Positions 48,747 to 58,878 of a stretch of 64,000 nucleotides of DNA are shown here, piece by piece (position 1 is the stretch's first letter; each line of letters starts with the position of its first letter). Source of the stretch: Legionella longbeachae (GTDB lineage: Bacteria; Pseudomonadota; Gammaproteobacteria; Legionellales; Legionellaceae); the NCBI RefSeq assembly GCF_004283175.1, contig NZ_RXNW01000003.1:236786-300785 (forward strand), in the 5' to 3' direction. The translations under genes were made by a program, and so were the position numbers. Below the pieces are notes generated by a model. It saw only the letters and a list, made by a program, of their open reading frames with translations, made no database searches and was not told the origin of the DNA.

Positions 48747-49401
48747 GTCAACTTGGCTAAATGAAGTGCAACCAAACAAATACAAGCTCAATCATTGAAT
48801 CCCAGCTTTATCGTATTTGAGCATCAGATTTTGCCCCAAATTGTTGCATCATCACTAGATTTCATGGTGTTCTTTCATAAATATTTGTTCAAAATTATGG
48901 TGTGTTCATTAAAAATGAACAGCATAAAAAATGAACGAAGTTTCTTAATCTCAAAACCTTGAATACCAGAAATTATAGTTCCAATGTGTCATGTGTTGAA
49001 ACCAAGTATGATTTGCAGAAATTTAAATGTAACTCATTATCTAAAAATTGGGACAATTGGGGCCTCGGGACAATCGCATAAACACTATATTTTAGGTGTC
49101 CCAAGGTAAAATATTCACTTGGGACAAATGGGACAGATTCTGCCAGAAAAATTTTTTTAGTAACAATAAATATCATTGAATAACAATGAGATCACAGGCC
49201 TTGAAAGCGCTTGACTCCCTTTTAAATTCCAAGCAATACTTCTTGCGAGCTGTAAACTTTTACGGGTCCACGTTCCTGTAAAAGTCACGGAAAATGAAAT
49301 ATCACGACTACTATCCGGCCGGACAGTCAACTGATATTCATCGAGCAGGACGCATAGCGTCGGCATTAAGCTGAATGAATAATCATTTGATGAGGTTCTA
49401 T
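48747..49401. other. Regulatory-looking region upstream of the AlpA/DUF927 cassette
   Basis: No gene is supported over about 650 bp. It contains the hairpin TGTTCATT..AATGAACA near 48901-48919, the GGGACA cluster (49050-49135), and an inverted repeat ACTTTTAC (49256-49263) / GTAAAAGT (49278-49285). Confidence 0.45.
49050..49135. repeat. Left GGGACA iteron cluster
   Basis: Five copies of GGGACA in either orientation: 49050-49055, 49067-49072, 49097-49102 (reverse), 49121-49126 and 49130-49135. The last two form GGGACAAATGGGACA, mirrored on the other side of the cassette. Confidence 0.75.
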
Positions 49402-49674
49402 ATGAATAAAAAACCATCTCGTTTACAACTGTTAAATGAATTTGAGTCTGCACCAACTTCCGCGTTGTTTAATCAACACACTTTGGCCGCTGTTTTAGAC
49501 TGTTCTACCCAACTTTTGGAGCGCAATCGTTGGGAAGGAAAGGGTGTTCCCTATCTTAAAATAGGCCATAAGGTTTTGTATCGCAAAAGTGATGTGCTGT
49601 CTTTTCTCCAACAACAAAAAATTTATCGCTCTACTGGTGATGAAGGAGAATTCCTTTCACTGGTCAACGAATAA
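49402..49674 (+). CDS. AlpA-like/excisionase-type DNA-binding protein
   Basis: About 90 residues with a MerR-like winged helix: LAAVLDCSTQLLERNRWEGKGVPYLKIGHKVLYRKSDVLSFL, where the KIGHKVLYRKSDV turn is typical of AlpA/excisionase proteins. The ATG at 49402 follows GAGG; upstream ATGs in the frame lack one. It may regulate excision or the DUF927 gene just downstream. Confidence 0.8.
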   Translation: MNKKPSRLQLLNEFESAPTSALFNQHTLAAVLDCSTQLLERNRWEGKGVPYLKIGHKVLYRKSDVLSFLQQQKIYRSTGDEGEFLSLVNE

Positions 49675-49743
49675 ATATAGCAATAGATTTGTTCACGGAT
49701 GGATAGGTTTCTATCTTCCATGAGCGTGGTTGGAGAAACAGTG

Positions 49744-51495
49744 ATGCTGCAAAATCAAATTATTACGTTAAAAAACCAAAACGGTCATAGTCCTATAACC
49801 TGTGAATACGCTGGAGGTTGTTTTAAATTAAATGAGCAGGGCGTATCTTTCCTTGGAAAAGACAAAGATGGCAACCCAATGGCACCACGCTGGATTTGTT
49901 CTCCTTTGTATGTGGTGGCTAAAACGCGTGATTCCAAAAGTGGTGAATGGGGGCGATTACTTGAATGGCAGGATGATGATGGGGTGCTTCATCAATGGGC
50001 AATGCCCCTGGCTTTGTTACAAGGAGATGCTTCTGAGGTCAGGCGAGAATTGGCGCGCCTTGGTTTAAGTATCTCGCCCCATAAAATTTCCCGGGATTTA
50101 CTGACTACCTATTTGCAGGTCTTTCCTGTAGAAGACCGAGCACGTTGTGTCGACAAACTGGGTTGGCATGAAAACTTCTTTGTTACTGGGTCACAAATCA
50201 TTGGTCATTCATCTGAGAAAATTGTTTTTCAAAACAGTCATGCGGTCGAATCAGCCATGTCTGTATCAGGTACTGTAGAAGATTGGCGAGAATCAATAGG
50301 ACGTCTTGCGTCGGGTAATTCTCGATTAATTTTTGCCATCTCTGCTGCTTTTGCTCCTGCATTGGCAAAAATTGCTGGTGAAGACTCAGGTGGTTTTCAT
50401 TTCAGAGGCGCTTCTTCAAGCGGCAAAAGTACTGCGTTACAAGTAGCGGCTTCGGTGTGGGGGAATCCACTGACTTATTGCCGATTATGGCGCAGTACAA
50501 CTAATGGTCTTGAAGGGCTGGCTGCTTTGCATAATGATGGTTTATTAATTTTGGATGAGTTAAGCCAGATAGATCCTAAAGAAGCAGGGGAGGCCGCTTA
50601 CTTGTTGGCCAATGGTCAAGGAAAAACACGGGCATCGCGACATGGAACAGTGAAACAATCGTCTCGATGGTCCTTATTCTTTCTTTCTGCTGGGGAAGAG
50701 TCCTTAATGTCTCTCATGGCCAGAGCAGGGCAGAAAACTAATGCAGGACAAGAAATACGTTTAGCGGATATTGAAGCTGATGCTGGTTTGCATAAAGGGA
50801 TTTTTGAAAAAATCCATAATCAACTCAGTCCCGCTAGCATGGCTTTATCTTTAAAGGAATATTCCAGTAAGTATTATGGTGGTGTGGGTATGGCATGGCT
50901 TCAAAAGGTGGTGACAAACCAACAAAGCATTGCAACACGCATTGCTGATGGGATACAAGAATTTGTAAATAGTGTTATTTTACCAGATTCAACGGGACAA
51001 ATTATCCGCGTGGCGCGACGTTTTGCATTGGTTGCTGTTGCAGGTGAATTGGCCAGCCAATATGAATTGACCGGATGGAAAGAAGGCGAGTCTACATACG
51101 CAGCCTATAAATGTTATCGAGCATGGCTGGAGCATTTTGGCATAGAGGGTAATCGAGAAGACAGGGCAATCTTGGCTCAAGTTAGAGCCTTTTTTGAGTC
51201 CCATGGCGCCAGTCGGTTTGATAATATAAGAACGCCAAACAACGAACGGATTCAAAATCGTGCCGGGTTTTATTCAACCGATGATGCGGGGTTTCGTGTG
51301 TATATGGTTTTAACAGAAGTATTTAAAAAAGAATTATGTCAGGGATTTGAACCACGAACAGTTGCTCGTGTGTTAATAAATGAAGGCTGGTTAAAGCCGG
51401 CAACAGATGGCATGCCAACCCATAAACCAAGAGTCAAAGGAGTAGGAACACCCAGGGTTTATGTATTTACGGATAAAATCTGGGGTGGGGAATAA
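49744..51495 (+). CDS. DUF927 domain ATPase (helicase/primase-like)
   Basis: About 583 residues. The central DUF927 domain holds FHFRGASSSGKSTALQVA (Walker A) and GLLILDELSQIDPKEA (Walker B), then ASRHGTVKQSSRWSLFFLSAGE. The N-terminal ~180 residues and the C-terminal winged-helix-like part (ILAQVRAFFESHG...GFRVYMVLTEVFKKE) are typical of these phage/plasmid proteins. It likely takes part in replication or DNA handling of the island. The ATG at 49744 is chosen for GGAG upstream. GGGACA repeats flank the AlpA-DUF927 pair. Confidence 0.85.
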   Translation: MLQNQIITLKNQNGHSPITCEYAGGCFKLNEQGVSFLGKDKDGNPMAPRWICSPLYVVAKTRDSKSGEWGRLLEWQDDDGVLHQWAMPLALLQGDASEVRRELARLGLSISPHKISRDLLTTYLQVFPVEDRARCVDKLGWHENFFVTGSQIIGHSSEKIVFQNSHAVESAMSVSGTVEDWRESIGRLASGNSRLIFAISAAFAPALAKIAGEDSGGFHFRGASSSGKSTALQVAASVWGNPLTYCRLWRSTTNGLEGLAALHNDGLLILDELSQIDPKEAGEAAYLLANGQGKTRASRHGTVKQSSRWSLFFLSAGEESLMSLMARAGQKTNAGQEIRLADIEADAGLHKGIFEKIHNQLSPASMALSLKEYSSKYYGGVGMAWLQKVVTNQQSIATRIADGIQEFVNSVILPDSTGQIIRVARRFALVAVAGELASQYELTGWKEGESTYAAYKCYRAWLEHFGIEGNREDRAILAQVRAFFESHGASRFDNIRTPNNERIQNRAGFYSTDDAGFRVYMVLTEVFKKELCQGFEPRTVARVLINEGWLKPATDGMPTHKPRVKGVGTPRVYVFTDKIWGGE

Positions 51496-51508
51496 GACTC
51501 TAGAATTT

Positions 51509-51593
51509 TGTCCCATTATTTTTAAGTTATGGGACATATTGGGGCGGCTCTAACCCAGTGTTTATGCACTGTCCCGCGTGTCCCAAATGTCCC
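51509..51593. repeat. Right GGGACA iteron cluster
   Basis: Five copies: 51509-51514 (reverse), 51531-51536, then reverse copies at 51570-51575, 51579-51584 and 51588-51593. The last copies are 9 bp apart, mirroring the left cluster. Confidence 0.75.
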
Positions 51594-51594
51594 G

Positions 51595-52404
51595 CTAATT
51601 TTTAAGATATGACCACAGAGTATTTCGCGATTTAATCCCCATCTCATCACGAATCAGCCAACACGTCTTGTAATTTTCATATTCAGGTAGAAGATACTCA
51701 TACATTTGTTTTGCATATAAATAACGCCAGCTTTTGGTACTGGATAAACGGTGCTTGGCCAATGCACTGCGCCAGATGATACGGATTTCGTCATAGGATT
51801 TTAATTGGAGTAGATTGCCATATTGTTTTGTGAGCCAGTTAAAAAGATTGAGTACCGCCTTCTGGCTTTCAGTTCGTATCGGTATGGTTCGGTCGGTGGA
51901 GTTAAAAGCAATGTCTCGGGTTATCCAGAGAGAGCATTCACCAACCTGGATACGTGGTTGAATTAGAATCGCTTCTTTGAACGTAAGTCCAAACTCGATT
52001 TGTAATCCCATAATAACTCTTGCTAAAGGGTCATTAAGTGACTTCCAGAAATCTGGAGGGATAATTTTCTTCCTCTTTTTTCTTGCTTTAGGTCTTGAGA
52101 GTTCAAGCGATTGATTATCGATATTGGCAATAGAACAATCGTTCATCTGTAAAAAGCGGCGGATAATGGTCATATAACGCATGATGGTGACTGGATTAAC
52201 ATTTTGTTTTTTCCAGTAACGCACCAGCTTGTGAACCTGCTCAGACTGCAAGGCCTGCCATGAAGGTGGAACCTGTCGGATAACAAACAAATCATCAATC
52301 ATCTTACGGATGACATAAGCACGGTGCTTCCGGTACAAGTATTTACCTTGCCTGTCCAGTTTAATATACCGATTAGCGAATTGTCTTAAGGATTGTGTAC
52401 GCAT
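51595..52404 (-). CDS. Integrase-like protein with degenerate catalytic domain
   Basis: About 269 residues. The N-terminal part (TQSLRQFANRYIKLDRQGKYLYRKHRAYVIRKMIDDL) resembles the SAM-like core-binding domain of tyrosine recombinases, and EFGLTFKEAILIQPR occupies the place of the GLRxxEAlxL box but lacks the catalytic arginine. No clear HxxR or final tyrosine motif is seen. It may bind DNA without recombining it. The ATG at 52404 is preferred, since the 62 residues upstream do not look conserved. Confidence 0.65.
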   Translation of the reverse strand: MRTQSLRQFANRYIKLDRQGKYLYRKHRAYVIRKMIDDLFVIRQVPPSWQALQSEQVHKLVRYWKKQNVNPVTIMRYMTIIRRFLQMNDCSIANIDNQSLELSRPKARKKRKKIIPPDFWKSLNDPLARVIMGLQIEFGLTFKEAILIQPRIQVGECSLWITRDIAFNSTDRTIPIRTESQKAVLNLFNWLTKQYGNLLQLKSYDEIRIIWRSALAKHRLSSTKSWRYLYAKQMYEYLLPEYENYKTCWLIRDEMGIKSRNTLWSYLKN

Positions 52405-52610
52405 CTTCCCATCTGCAAAAATTAGTAAAAAAAGAATTTGCCCTGTGTATTGTTTAGTGTTGGTCGAGCGGTTCACTCTCTGTTGAAACCCGGTAAAAAC
52501 CGTAAAGCTCGAAGAAGGGGGCAAATCAATCGTTATAAGGCAAACGATCTCGCCATTACAACTAGGTTTTTCTGGTTTTTTTCTCCTCAATAAATAAAGT
52601 AAATGAAAGC

Positions 52611-52794
52611 GATAAAGCAGGGCTTTATCCCAAATCCATGGTCAAATTAATAATGACTTAGAGTTCCAACGAACTCCCTTTACCGAACGGCAAAGGTTCC
52701 TGAAGGTTTCCCGACTGTACGTCCAGCCACAAGGTTAGGGAATGAGAGTGGCTTAGCATAAGACGCCTAAGCGTTTCATCGGATTTGCGCCGAT
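52611..52794 (+). ncRNA. Candidate structured RNA: five consecutive hairpins
   Basis: In order: GATAAAGC/GCTTTATC (52611-52629, 3-nt loop); GAGTTC-CAAC-GAACTC (52661-52676); CCTTT..CC-GAAC-GG..AAAGG (52677-52696); an enclosing TTCCC (52708)/GGGAA (52742) pairing; GCTTAG/CTAAGC (52751-52772); and ATCGG/CCGAT (52778-52794). I cannot name an RNA family. The strand is uncertain. Confidence 0.4.
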
Positions 52795-52941
52795 TCATCA
52801 GTCATGCTTCATTTAGAAAATATCAAAGTGCAGATCTGGGAGCAAGCCCCTTACAGGGAATATTTTGTCCTATCTTATCTTGTGCGTCAGGACAAATGGT
52901 CTTTTTAGGCTTGGTGTTGGAGGGTTAAATAAGGTGAATTT

Positions 52942-52978
52942 TTCTGCGTCACTGCTGGGAAGTTGCAGTGACGCAGAA
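52942..52978. other. Perfect 14-bp stem hairpin
   Basis: TTCTGCGTCACTGC (52942-52955) pairs perfectly with GCAGTGACGCAGAA (52965-52978) around a 9-nt loop. There is no T-run, so it is more likely a protein-binding or RNA structure than a terminator. Confidence 0.75.
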
Positions 52979-53379
52979 CAAACAATCACTTTAGCTTATA
53001 ATTTAAACCGTAGACGGCACTATGGATAAAACGCTATAGCTCTAAAACTTAAGTCAAAATTTATATCAAAGAGCAAGAATGAAAAAATAATAATTATGGA
53101 GTGTTTCTCTTAGTGATGATTTGGTACTGGTATGTTAATTGGTGATGAGGTTAGAGAGTATTGTAAACAAAGTAATCTGTAATGCTGTTCAATTGTTCCG
53201 CTCAAAAAAATTATCAAAGCTATATTTTTCTATTAAATTACGCCACTTTCAACAAGTATTAACAGAATCCATTCTATATGTTTAATTGATTAAAAAAAGA
53301 CCTTCTGATAATATTTTGACTGGTTGTTTAATTAATCTATATTTTAGATAGGAAAAAATAAAAAAATGGGTAAAAGTTA

Positions 53380-56300
53380 ATGAGCGAGATGAATCAGACT
53401 GGTACCCTTGAGGCAAATGAAGACCGCGCGAAATTGATTTCTGATCGTATTAATACGTTACGGCCAAAATTACTCGATTTAACAAGAAGAAACCCTCTAA
53501 TTTCTACGAAATTTTCTGAACGATCAAACTCATTGATAAGAATAGTAGATGAAGTTCCCGAGTTATTACTTAAATCTATAATTTCTGGTGAAATGCGAAT
53601 TGTGCCATTACCTGATTTAGGCACTGATCCTAGTGATGAACAGACTTCAATATTTCAGAGTTCTCTAGCAGAGGCTAGGCTCAATGACGAAATTTACTTA
53701 AGTAAATTAGATGAAATAGATTCTGAAAGTGATGAGGCGCCTAATCTTTTAGCTCAAGCAGAACGTCAATTAAAAGATAGAATTAGAGAGCGATTAAACT
53801 TACCAATGAGACAAACAAAAAATAATCTATCTTTACAACAGCATGCAAAAAATCATGGAATTTCTCCTAATTACGAATTGTTTTTAGAAGGGCACCAAGC
53901 TGAGGATGGGCGGCACGGTGATCAAGATATTCAGACTCTTCTGTTACCTGAGATATTAGAAAGACGGTTAAATGCACTGTGTGCAAAAGAAAAAACTTGG
54001 AAAGAAGAGACAGGAATTAGTGTATTACATGCTGCATTTGGGTTTCTTGAATGGGAGGACGGAAATAATAGCTCTACGCAGTTTTCTCCGTTAGTTTTAA
54101 TTCCTGTTTATATCGATAAAAAACGAACTAGGAGTGGCCAAGAGTTTTGGGTTATCGGTGATGAGGCAGAGGTGCATGAGAATAAAATTCTTGCAGAGAA
54201 ATTGCGCCTAGAGTTCAATATTATACTTCCAGAATATACAAATCAGGGTTTAGAAAAATACTTTCGAGAGGTTGCCGAGCAACGTCCAAAAAATATGACA
54301 TGGCGAATTAGGCGGTGGGCTACGATAGGTGTTTTCCCTTCAGCTAGATTAGCGATGTATCACGATCTTGATCCTGAGGGTTGGGATTTCGCGTCTAATG
54401 AAGTTGTTTCTCTTTTATTTGGCGGTACAGACACGGGACATGATGCGTTACCTTTTGGAGAGGAGTATCATGTAGATGAGCCTGAAATTGAAAGCAAAGT
54501 ACCTTTCATTATTGCTGATGTAGATTCTTCACAATTTAGTACTATAGTTGATATAGCTAGTGGAAAAAATTTAGCAGTTGAGGGCCCACCAGGGACAGGA
54601 AAATCGCAAACAATTGTAAATACTATTGCAGCTTCGCTTTCCTTAGGATTGAAAGTTCTTTTTGTGGCAGAAAAGTCAGCGGCACTAGAAGTTGTTGGAT
54701 CAAGGTTAGAAGCATATGGAATTGGTAAATTTTTATTACCATTACAGGCAAACCGTTCTGGAAAAGAACAAGTAATATCTTCAATTAGGGATAGGCTTGA
54801 AATGAAGTCATGTGCCAATCCTTCAGAGTTAGAACATGCAGTTAAACAATTTAAAGATACAAGACAAAAATTAAAATTATATGTAGATATTTTATCCTCC
54901 ACCTATGGAAAAACAGATCTTACTATTTATGAAGTTCTTGGGAGAAGTATTAAATTTTCAGATTTAATTAACAATTTACCGGAAAAAATAAAAAAGCTAA
55001 CCATTCCTGAAACAAAAATCATCACATCAGATAAATTAAATGATATTTTATCTCGTTGTAAGCAGGTTGAAGAAGCATGGGAAGCTACATTACTGTATCC
55101 AGATTCTTGGAGTATTATTCAAATAGCTAATATTGATCCTTTTCTTGCTGATGAGTTAATTGATTTGGCTTTTGATATCTCTGCTCTTTTTGCTGAGGCA
55201 GATAAACAACGACAATCATTAATAGAATTTCGACTTTCACCCCTAATTGAGAATGAAAGGCTTAGCAAAATTAGTACCGCTATTAAAAATGCTCCAGAGA
55301 TCTCAAATCAAGATCTTGATATAGTCACTAAGTTAACTTCTAACGAAATTATAGGGATTATAAAAAATTATCTAAATGAAGCCCGTTTGTGGAGAGATAA
55401 AAGAGACAGCATTATTGATCTATTCAAGACTGATCTAGATTCGGTTGTCATAGAAGAATTATATCTTCTCAAAGAACTATGTTTAAAATACCGAATAGAG
55501 TCATGCAACGAATTGGTCTTAGATTCGATCATCCCAAAATATAAAAAATCTCTTGAAGACAACATACAATCAGTGGAAATTTGTAATAAGGTAATTAATA
55601 TATCAAAAAGTCTTGGCAAGATAACAGTTCATGATTTTATTAAAATGCTTGAGATTATCTCTGGTATATCAAAGCAGATATTATCAGTTAGAAAGAGCGA
55701 CTTTGATGATCCGATAACGCATATATTGATAGAGAAACAGGCTTCACAAGCTCAGGTTTTAAAGAAAACTCAATCTTTACTTGATGAAGAGTTTATTTTA
55801 TCGATGCTTCAGGAAAGTGAGATTACAAATCATCATGCCGAAACATTCCGTCACTCAGGCTTTTTTTCTTTTTTCTCAAAGAAATATAGGCAAGCAAAGC
55901 AATATTATAAATTAGTGTCTAAAAATAAAAAATTTAATAAATTATATGCTACTCAAAAACTTAGCCAATTAGGGCAATGGCAATTAGACGTAAAAGTTTT
56001 TTGTGAAAATGAAGTCATGAAAAATATTCTTGGCTCGCATTTTTTTGGTATAGAGACAGATTTTTCTCCTTTTGAGGAAGTAATATCATTATTTAATAAT
56101 ATTGAACATGAATTTTCAGGCTCTGATTATATTGATTTGAGGACTTTTCTAAAATTTGCGGATAGTGAAAAAATTCAATCAATTCCCATAATCGAAAAAA
56201 ATCATCCTCTCTACGAAATAGAAGACACTACTTTGGAGAATGTAGCCGAACGAATTACCGTTTTGCAAGATCAAGTTAAGGATTGTGAGAGTGATCTCAT

Positions 56301-58494
56301 ACAGCTTAAAAAAATTATCAAGGTATTTAAAGAGCCTGAAAAAATATCAAAAGAGCAAATTATTGAGCTTCCATTAATATTTGAGCAGTTATTAAAAACA
56401 AGGGAACACTTAAGACATAATAATGATGATATCAAAGGTATTCTGGGAGTAGCTTACAAAGCTGAACTCACTGATGATCATGAGCTAGAAAGTTGCTTTA
56501 TATTGGCTATGAATCTTATAGAGTTAAATGAGAATGAGCGACAGGCACTTTTGTATAGTACAAAGCAAGGTTTTGTAAAAAAATTGGAAACACAAGTATC
56601 GTGTGTTATGGCTTGTGATGCTCAGGCCTTAACTAGTTTAGAAAAAATTGCTGCCATGACAAATACTTTGCCAGAAAGATGGCTAGATAATATGACCTAT
56701 TTGGCTTTTTCAAAATGGATGGAACAGGCATCTAAAAATAAAGATGGGTTGGTTGCATATTCGCGATTTATTTCAGCTAAAAATAATGTAAAGCAAGATG
56801 GATATATGGAACATATTGAAATTATCTTGTCTGAAAAATATGGGAATTTATGCGAAATAATCGAGGCATTAATAACACGTGAAATGGCTCGTGAGATCTA
56901 TAAATCTCATGGTGAAATATTAGCATCATATAATGGTAGTAATTTGAATACATTAAGAAAGCGTTTGCAGGAAACTGATAGAGCAGTAATAAAGCTTTCT
57001 CGCAAACATTTGCAAGCTGAACTTTTTAATAAGGCTTGTCCACCACCTGGAATAGGTTTTGGGCGAAAAAGTGAATTTACTGAACTTGCATTACTTAAAA
57101 ATGAAATATCTAAAAAACAACGCCATATTCCAATTCGCAATCTTACAAAAAGAGCAGCAAGAGCACTGTTAGAGATTAAACCTTGCTGGATGATGTCTCC
57201 TTTAGCTGTAGCTCAATATTTACCTCGAGGAGGAGTTGAATTTGATCTTGTAATTATTGATGAAGCATCCCAAATGACTCCAGAGGATTCAGTTGGTGCA
57301 TTGATACGAGCCAAACAGGCGATGATCGTTGGTGATACTAATCAATTACCTCCTACAGGATTTTTCCGCAAGATGCTAGAAGATGACATTGCAGATGAAG
57401 ATGAAAAAGTAACTGAGGAATCTATTCTAGAAATGGCGAACGCTTCTTTTACGCCTGCAAGACGGCTTCGTTGGCATTATAGGTCTAGACATTCGGGATT
57501 AATATCATTTTCTAATAAACATGTTTATAACAATGATCTAGTGGTGTTCCCTTCTGCGCAGGAAGATCATCCACATATGGGAATATCTTATATCAAAGTT
57601 AATGGGACATATTCCTCGGGTACTAATCCTAAAGAAGCTATGATCATGATAGACGCGATTATCGATTTTATGAGAGTGCATACCGATAAATCTTTAGGTG
57701 TGGTTCTTATGAATCAGAAGCAGCGAGATCTATTACTCGATGAAATGAACTATGCTTTGGAGCAACATCCGCAAGCAAGAGAGTATATAGAGAGGTGGGA
57801 TGTAGCTAATGATGGATTGGAATCATTTTTCATAAAAAACCTAGAGAATGTCCAGGGCGATGAGCGAGATGTTATTTTCATTGGTACTGTTTATGGAGCA
57901 GAAAAAGAAGGGGCTCCAGTAATGCAACGTTTTGGACCGATAAATGGAATAGCTGGAAAACGAAGGTTAAATGTTCTCTTATCTAGAGCTAAAGAGCGAA
58001 TTGTTACGTTTTCCTCTATGACTGCGGCAGATATTCGTGCGGAAGAAGAGTCCAATCCTGGTGTGTATATGCTTAAATGTTGGCTAGAATACTCTAGCTC
58101 TGGGATTCTGGAGGCTGGACAATACACTGAAAAAGAACCTGATTCGGATTTTGAAGAACATGTTATTAAGCAAATAAAATCAATTGGTTGTGTAGCAATC
58201 CCACAAGTTGGTGTTAAAGGATACTCTATTGATATAGGCATTAAGCATCCAGATTGGCCTCATGGCTTTATTATGGGAGTAGAGTGCGATGGTGCATCTT
58301 ATCACTCTTCTCGTTCCGCCCGAGATCGTGATCGTTTAAGACAAGAGGTTTTAGAGGGACTAGGGTGGAATCTTTATCGTATCTGGTCAACAGATTGGTT
58401 TGAGGATCCGCGACGTGAAACAGAAAAATTAAGAAGAGCAATTCATGCGAGATTGTCACAATTGGTGAACTATCCGGAATCCCGGGGCGATTGA
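53380..58494 (+). CDS. DUF4011-type superfamily 1 helicase with C-terminal Vsr-like nuclease
   Basis: 1704 residues. The N-terminus has LLDLTRRNPLI (31-41), typical of DUF4011 helicases. Walker A is EGPPGTGKSQ (401-410), followed by a ~880-residue, largely helical insertion; Walker B is VIIDEASQM (~1294), then GDTNQLPPTGFF (~1318) and motif VI GKRRLNVLLSRAKERI (~1526). The last ~110 residues resemble Vsr/MTES_1575-type nucleases: E1590, SIDIGI (~1617), VECDGASYHSSRSARDRDRLRQ (~1633-1654), and WSTDWF. Such large helicase-nucleases (COG1112-like) occur in defence islands, for example in Mokosh-like systems. No partner gene shares its transcript. Confidence 0.88.
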   Translation: MSEMNQTGTLEANEDRAKLISDRINTLRPKLLDLTRRNPLISTKFSERSNSLIRIVDEVPELLLKSIISGEMRIVPLPDLGTDPSDEQTSIFQSSLAEARLNDEIYLSKLDEIDSESDEAPNLLAQAERQLKDRIRERLNLPMRQTKNNLSLQQHAKNHGISPNYELFLEGHQAEDGRHGDQDIQTLLLPEILERRLNALCAKEKTWKEETGISVLHAAFGFLEWEDGNNSSTQFSPLVLIPVYIDKKRTRSGQEFWVIGDEAEVHENKILAEKLRLEFNIILPEYTNQGLEKYFREVAEQRPKNMTWRIRRWATIGVFPSARLAMYHDLDPEGWDFASNEVVSLLFGGTDTGHDALPFGEEYHVDEPEIESKVPFIIADVDSSQFSTIVDIASGKNLAVEGPPGTGKSQTIVNTIAASLSLGLKVLFVAEKSAALEVVGSRLEAYGIGKFLLPLQANRSGKEQVISSIRDRLEMKSCANPSELEHAVKQFKDTRQKLKLYVDILSSTYGKTDLTIYEVLGRSIKFSDLINNLPEKIKKLTIPETKIITSDKLNDILSRCKQVEEAWEATLLYPDSWSIIQIANIDPFLADELIDLAFDISALFAEADKQRQSLIEFRLSPLIENERLSKISTAIKNAPEISNQDLDIVTKLTSNEIIGIIKNYLNEARLWRDKRDSIIDLFKTDLDSVVIEELYLLKELCLKYRIESCNELVLDSIIPKYKKSLEDNIQSVEICNKVINISKSLGKITVHDFIKMLEIISGISKQILSVRKSDFDDPITHILIEKQASQAQVLKKTQSLLDEEFILSMLQESEITNHHAETFRHSGFFSFFSKKYRQAKQYYKLVSKNKKFNKLYATQKLSQLGQWQLDVKVFCENEVMKNILGSHFFGIETDFSPFEEVISLFNNIEHEFSGSDYIDLRTFLKFADSEKIQSIPIIEKNHPLYEIEDTTLENVAERITVLQDQVKDCESDLIQLKKIIKVFKEPEKISKEQIIELPLIFEQLLKTREHLRHNNDDIKGILGVAYKAELTDDHELESCFILAMNLIELNENERQALLYSTKQGFVKKLETQVSCVMACDAQALTSLEKIAAMTNTLPERWLDNMTYLAFSKWMEQASKNKDGLVAYSRFISAKNNVKQDGYMEHIEIILSEKYGNLCEIIEALITREMAREIYKSHGEILASYNGSNLNTLRKRLQETDRAVIKLSRKHLQAELFNKACPPPGIGFGRKSEFTELALLKNEISKKQRHIPIRNLTKRAARALLEIKPCWMMSPLAVAQYLPRGGVEFDLVIIDEASQMTPEDSVGALIRAKQAMIVGDTNQLPPTGFFRKMLEDDIADEDEKVTEESILEMANASFTPARRLRWHYRSRHSGLISFSNKHVYNNDLVVFPSAQEDHPHMGISYIKVNGTYSSGTNPKEAMIMIDAIIDFMRVHTDKSLGVVLMNQKQRDLLLDEMNYALEQHPQAREYIERWDVANDGLESFFIKNLENVQGDERDVIFIGTVYGAEKEGAPVMQRFGPINGIAGKRRLNVLLSRAKERIVTFSSMTAADIRAEEESNPGVYMLKCWLEYSSSGILEAGQYTEKEPDSDFEEHVIKQIKSIGCVAIPQVGVKGYSIDIGIKHPDWPHGFIMGVECDGASYHSSRSARDRDRLRQEVLEGLGWNLYRIWSTDWFEDPRRETEKLRRAIHARLSQLVNYPESRGD

Positions 58495-58721
58495 TTTTTG
58501 TATAAGCATATTTTCTGAATGTGATGTTGCTCCTAAATTTTTACATAGGTGTCCATTTACCAAATATCTTGGTGAGTAAGTTTACCTATTTTTAATTTAA
58601 TAATTAGGAAGCATTTGAGTTTATAGTTGTAAGATACTAAATCAATGTAAGAATCTTGATCTTCTGTAGTGGCTCTTTGCTGATGTGCCTACAAAAGCAA
58701 AGCCGTTATTTTAGCTCAGAG

Positions 58722-58748
58722 AGACCTGGGAAAGTAGGTCTTTTTTTC
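58722..58748 (+). terminator. Rho-independent terminator downstream of the helicase-nuclease gene
   Basis: AGACCT (58722-58727) pairs with AGGTCT (58736-58741), followed by TTTTTT. The rest of the 380-bp gap to the convergent SIR2-like gene shows no gene. Confidence 0.75.
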
Positions 58749-58878
58749 CTACTTGCTTAGATTGGTAAAATTAATGACCTAACCCATCAATTATTCTAAA
58801 TTCTAGAATATAGAATGGTAAGGTCAATTATTAATATACAATTTGTACTTTATTTATTCATTGAAAAATTTGAGAAAC

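Larger units (their letters stand above)
52405..53379. other. Long non-coding region upstream of the helicase-nuclease gene
   Basis: Nearly 1 kb without a convincing gene, though the frame of the recombinase-like protein stays open to 52590. It contains a series of hairpins, a strong 14-bp stem, and an AT-rich stretch before the helicase start. Confidence 0.55.

Noticed and set aside
49157-49456. 99-codon minus-strand frame upstream of the AlpA-like gene
   Set aside because: No protein-like pattern; the region holds inverted repeats and iterons instead.
52661-52794. Hairpin series as a CRISPR array or retron RNA
   Set aside because: The stems are all different, no repeats with spacers occur, and no reverse transcriptase is encoded nearby.
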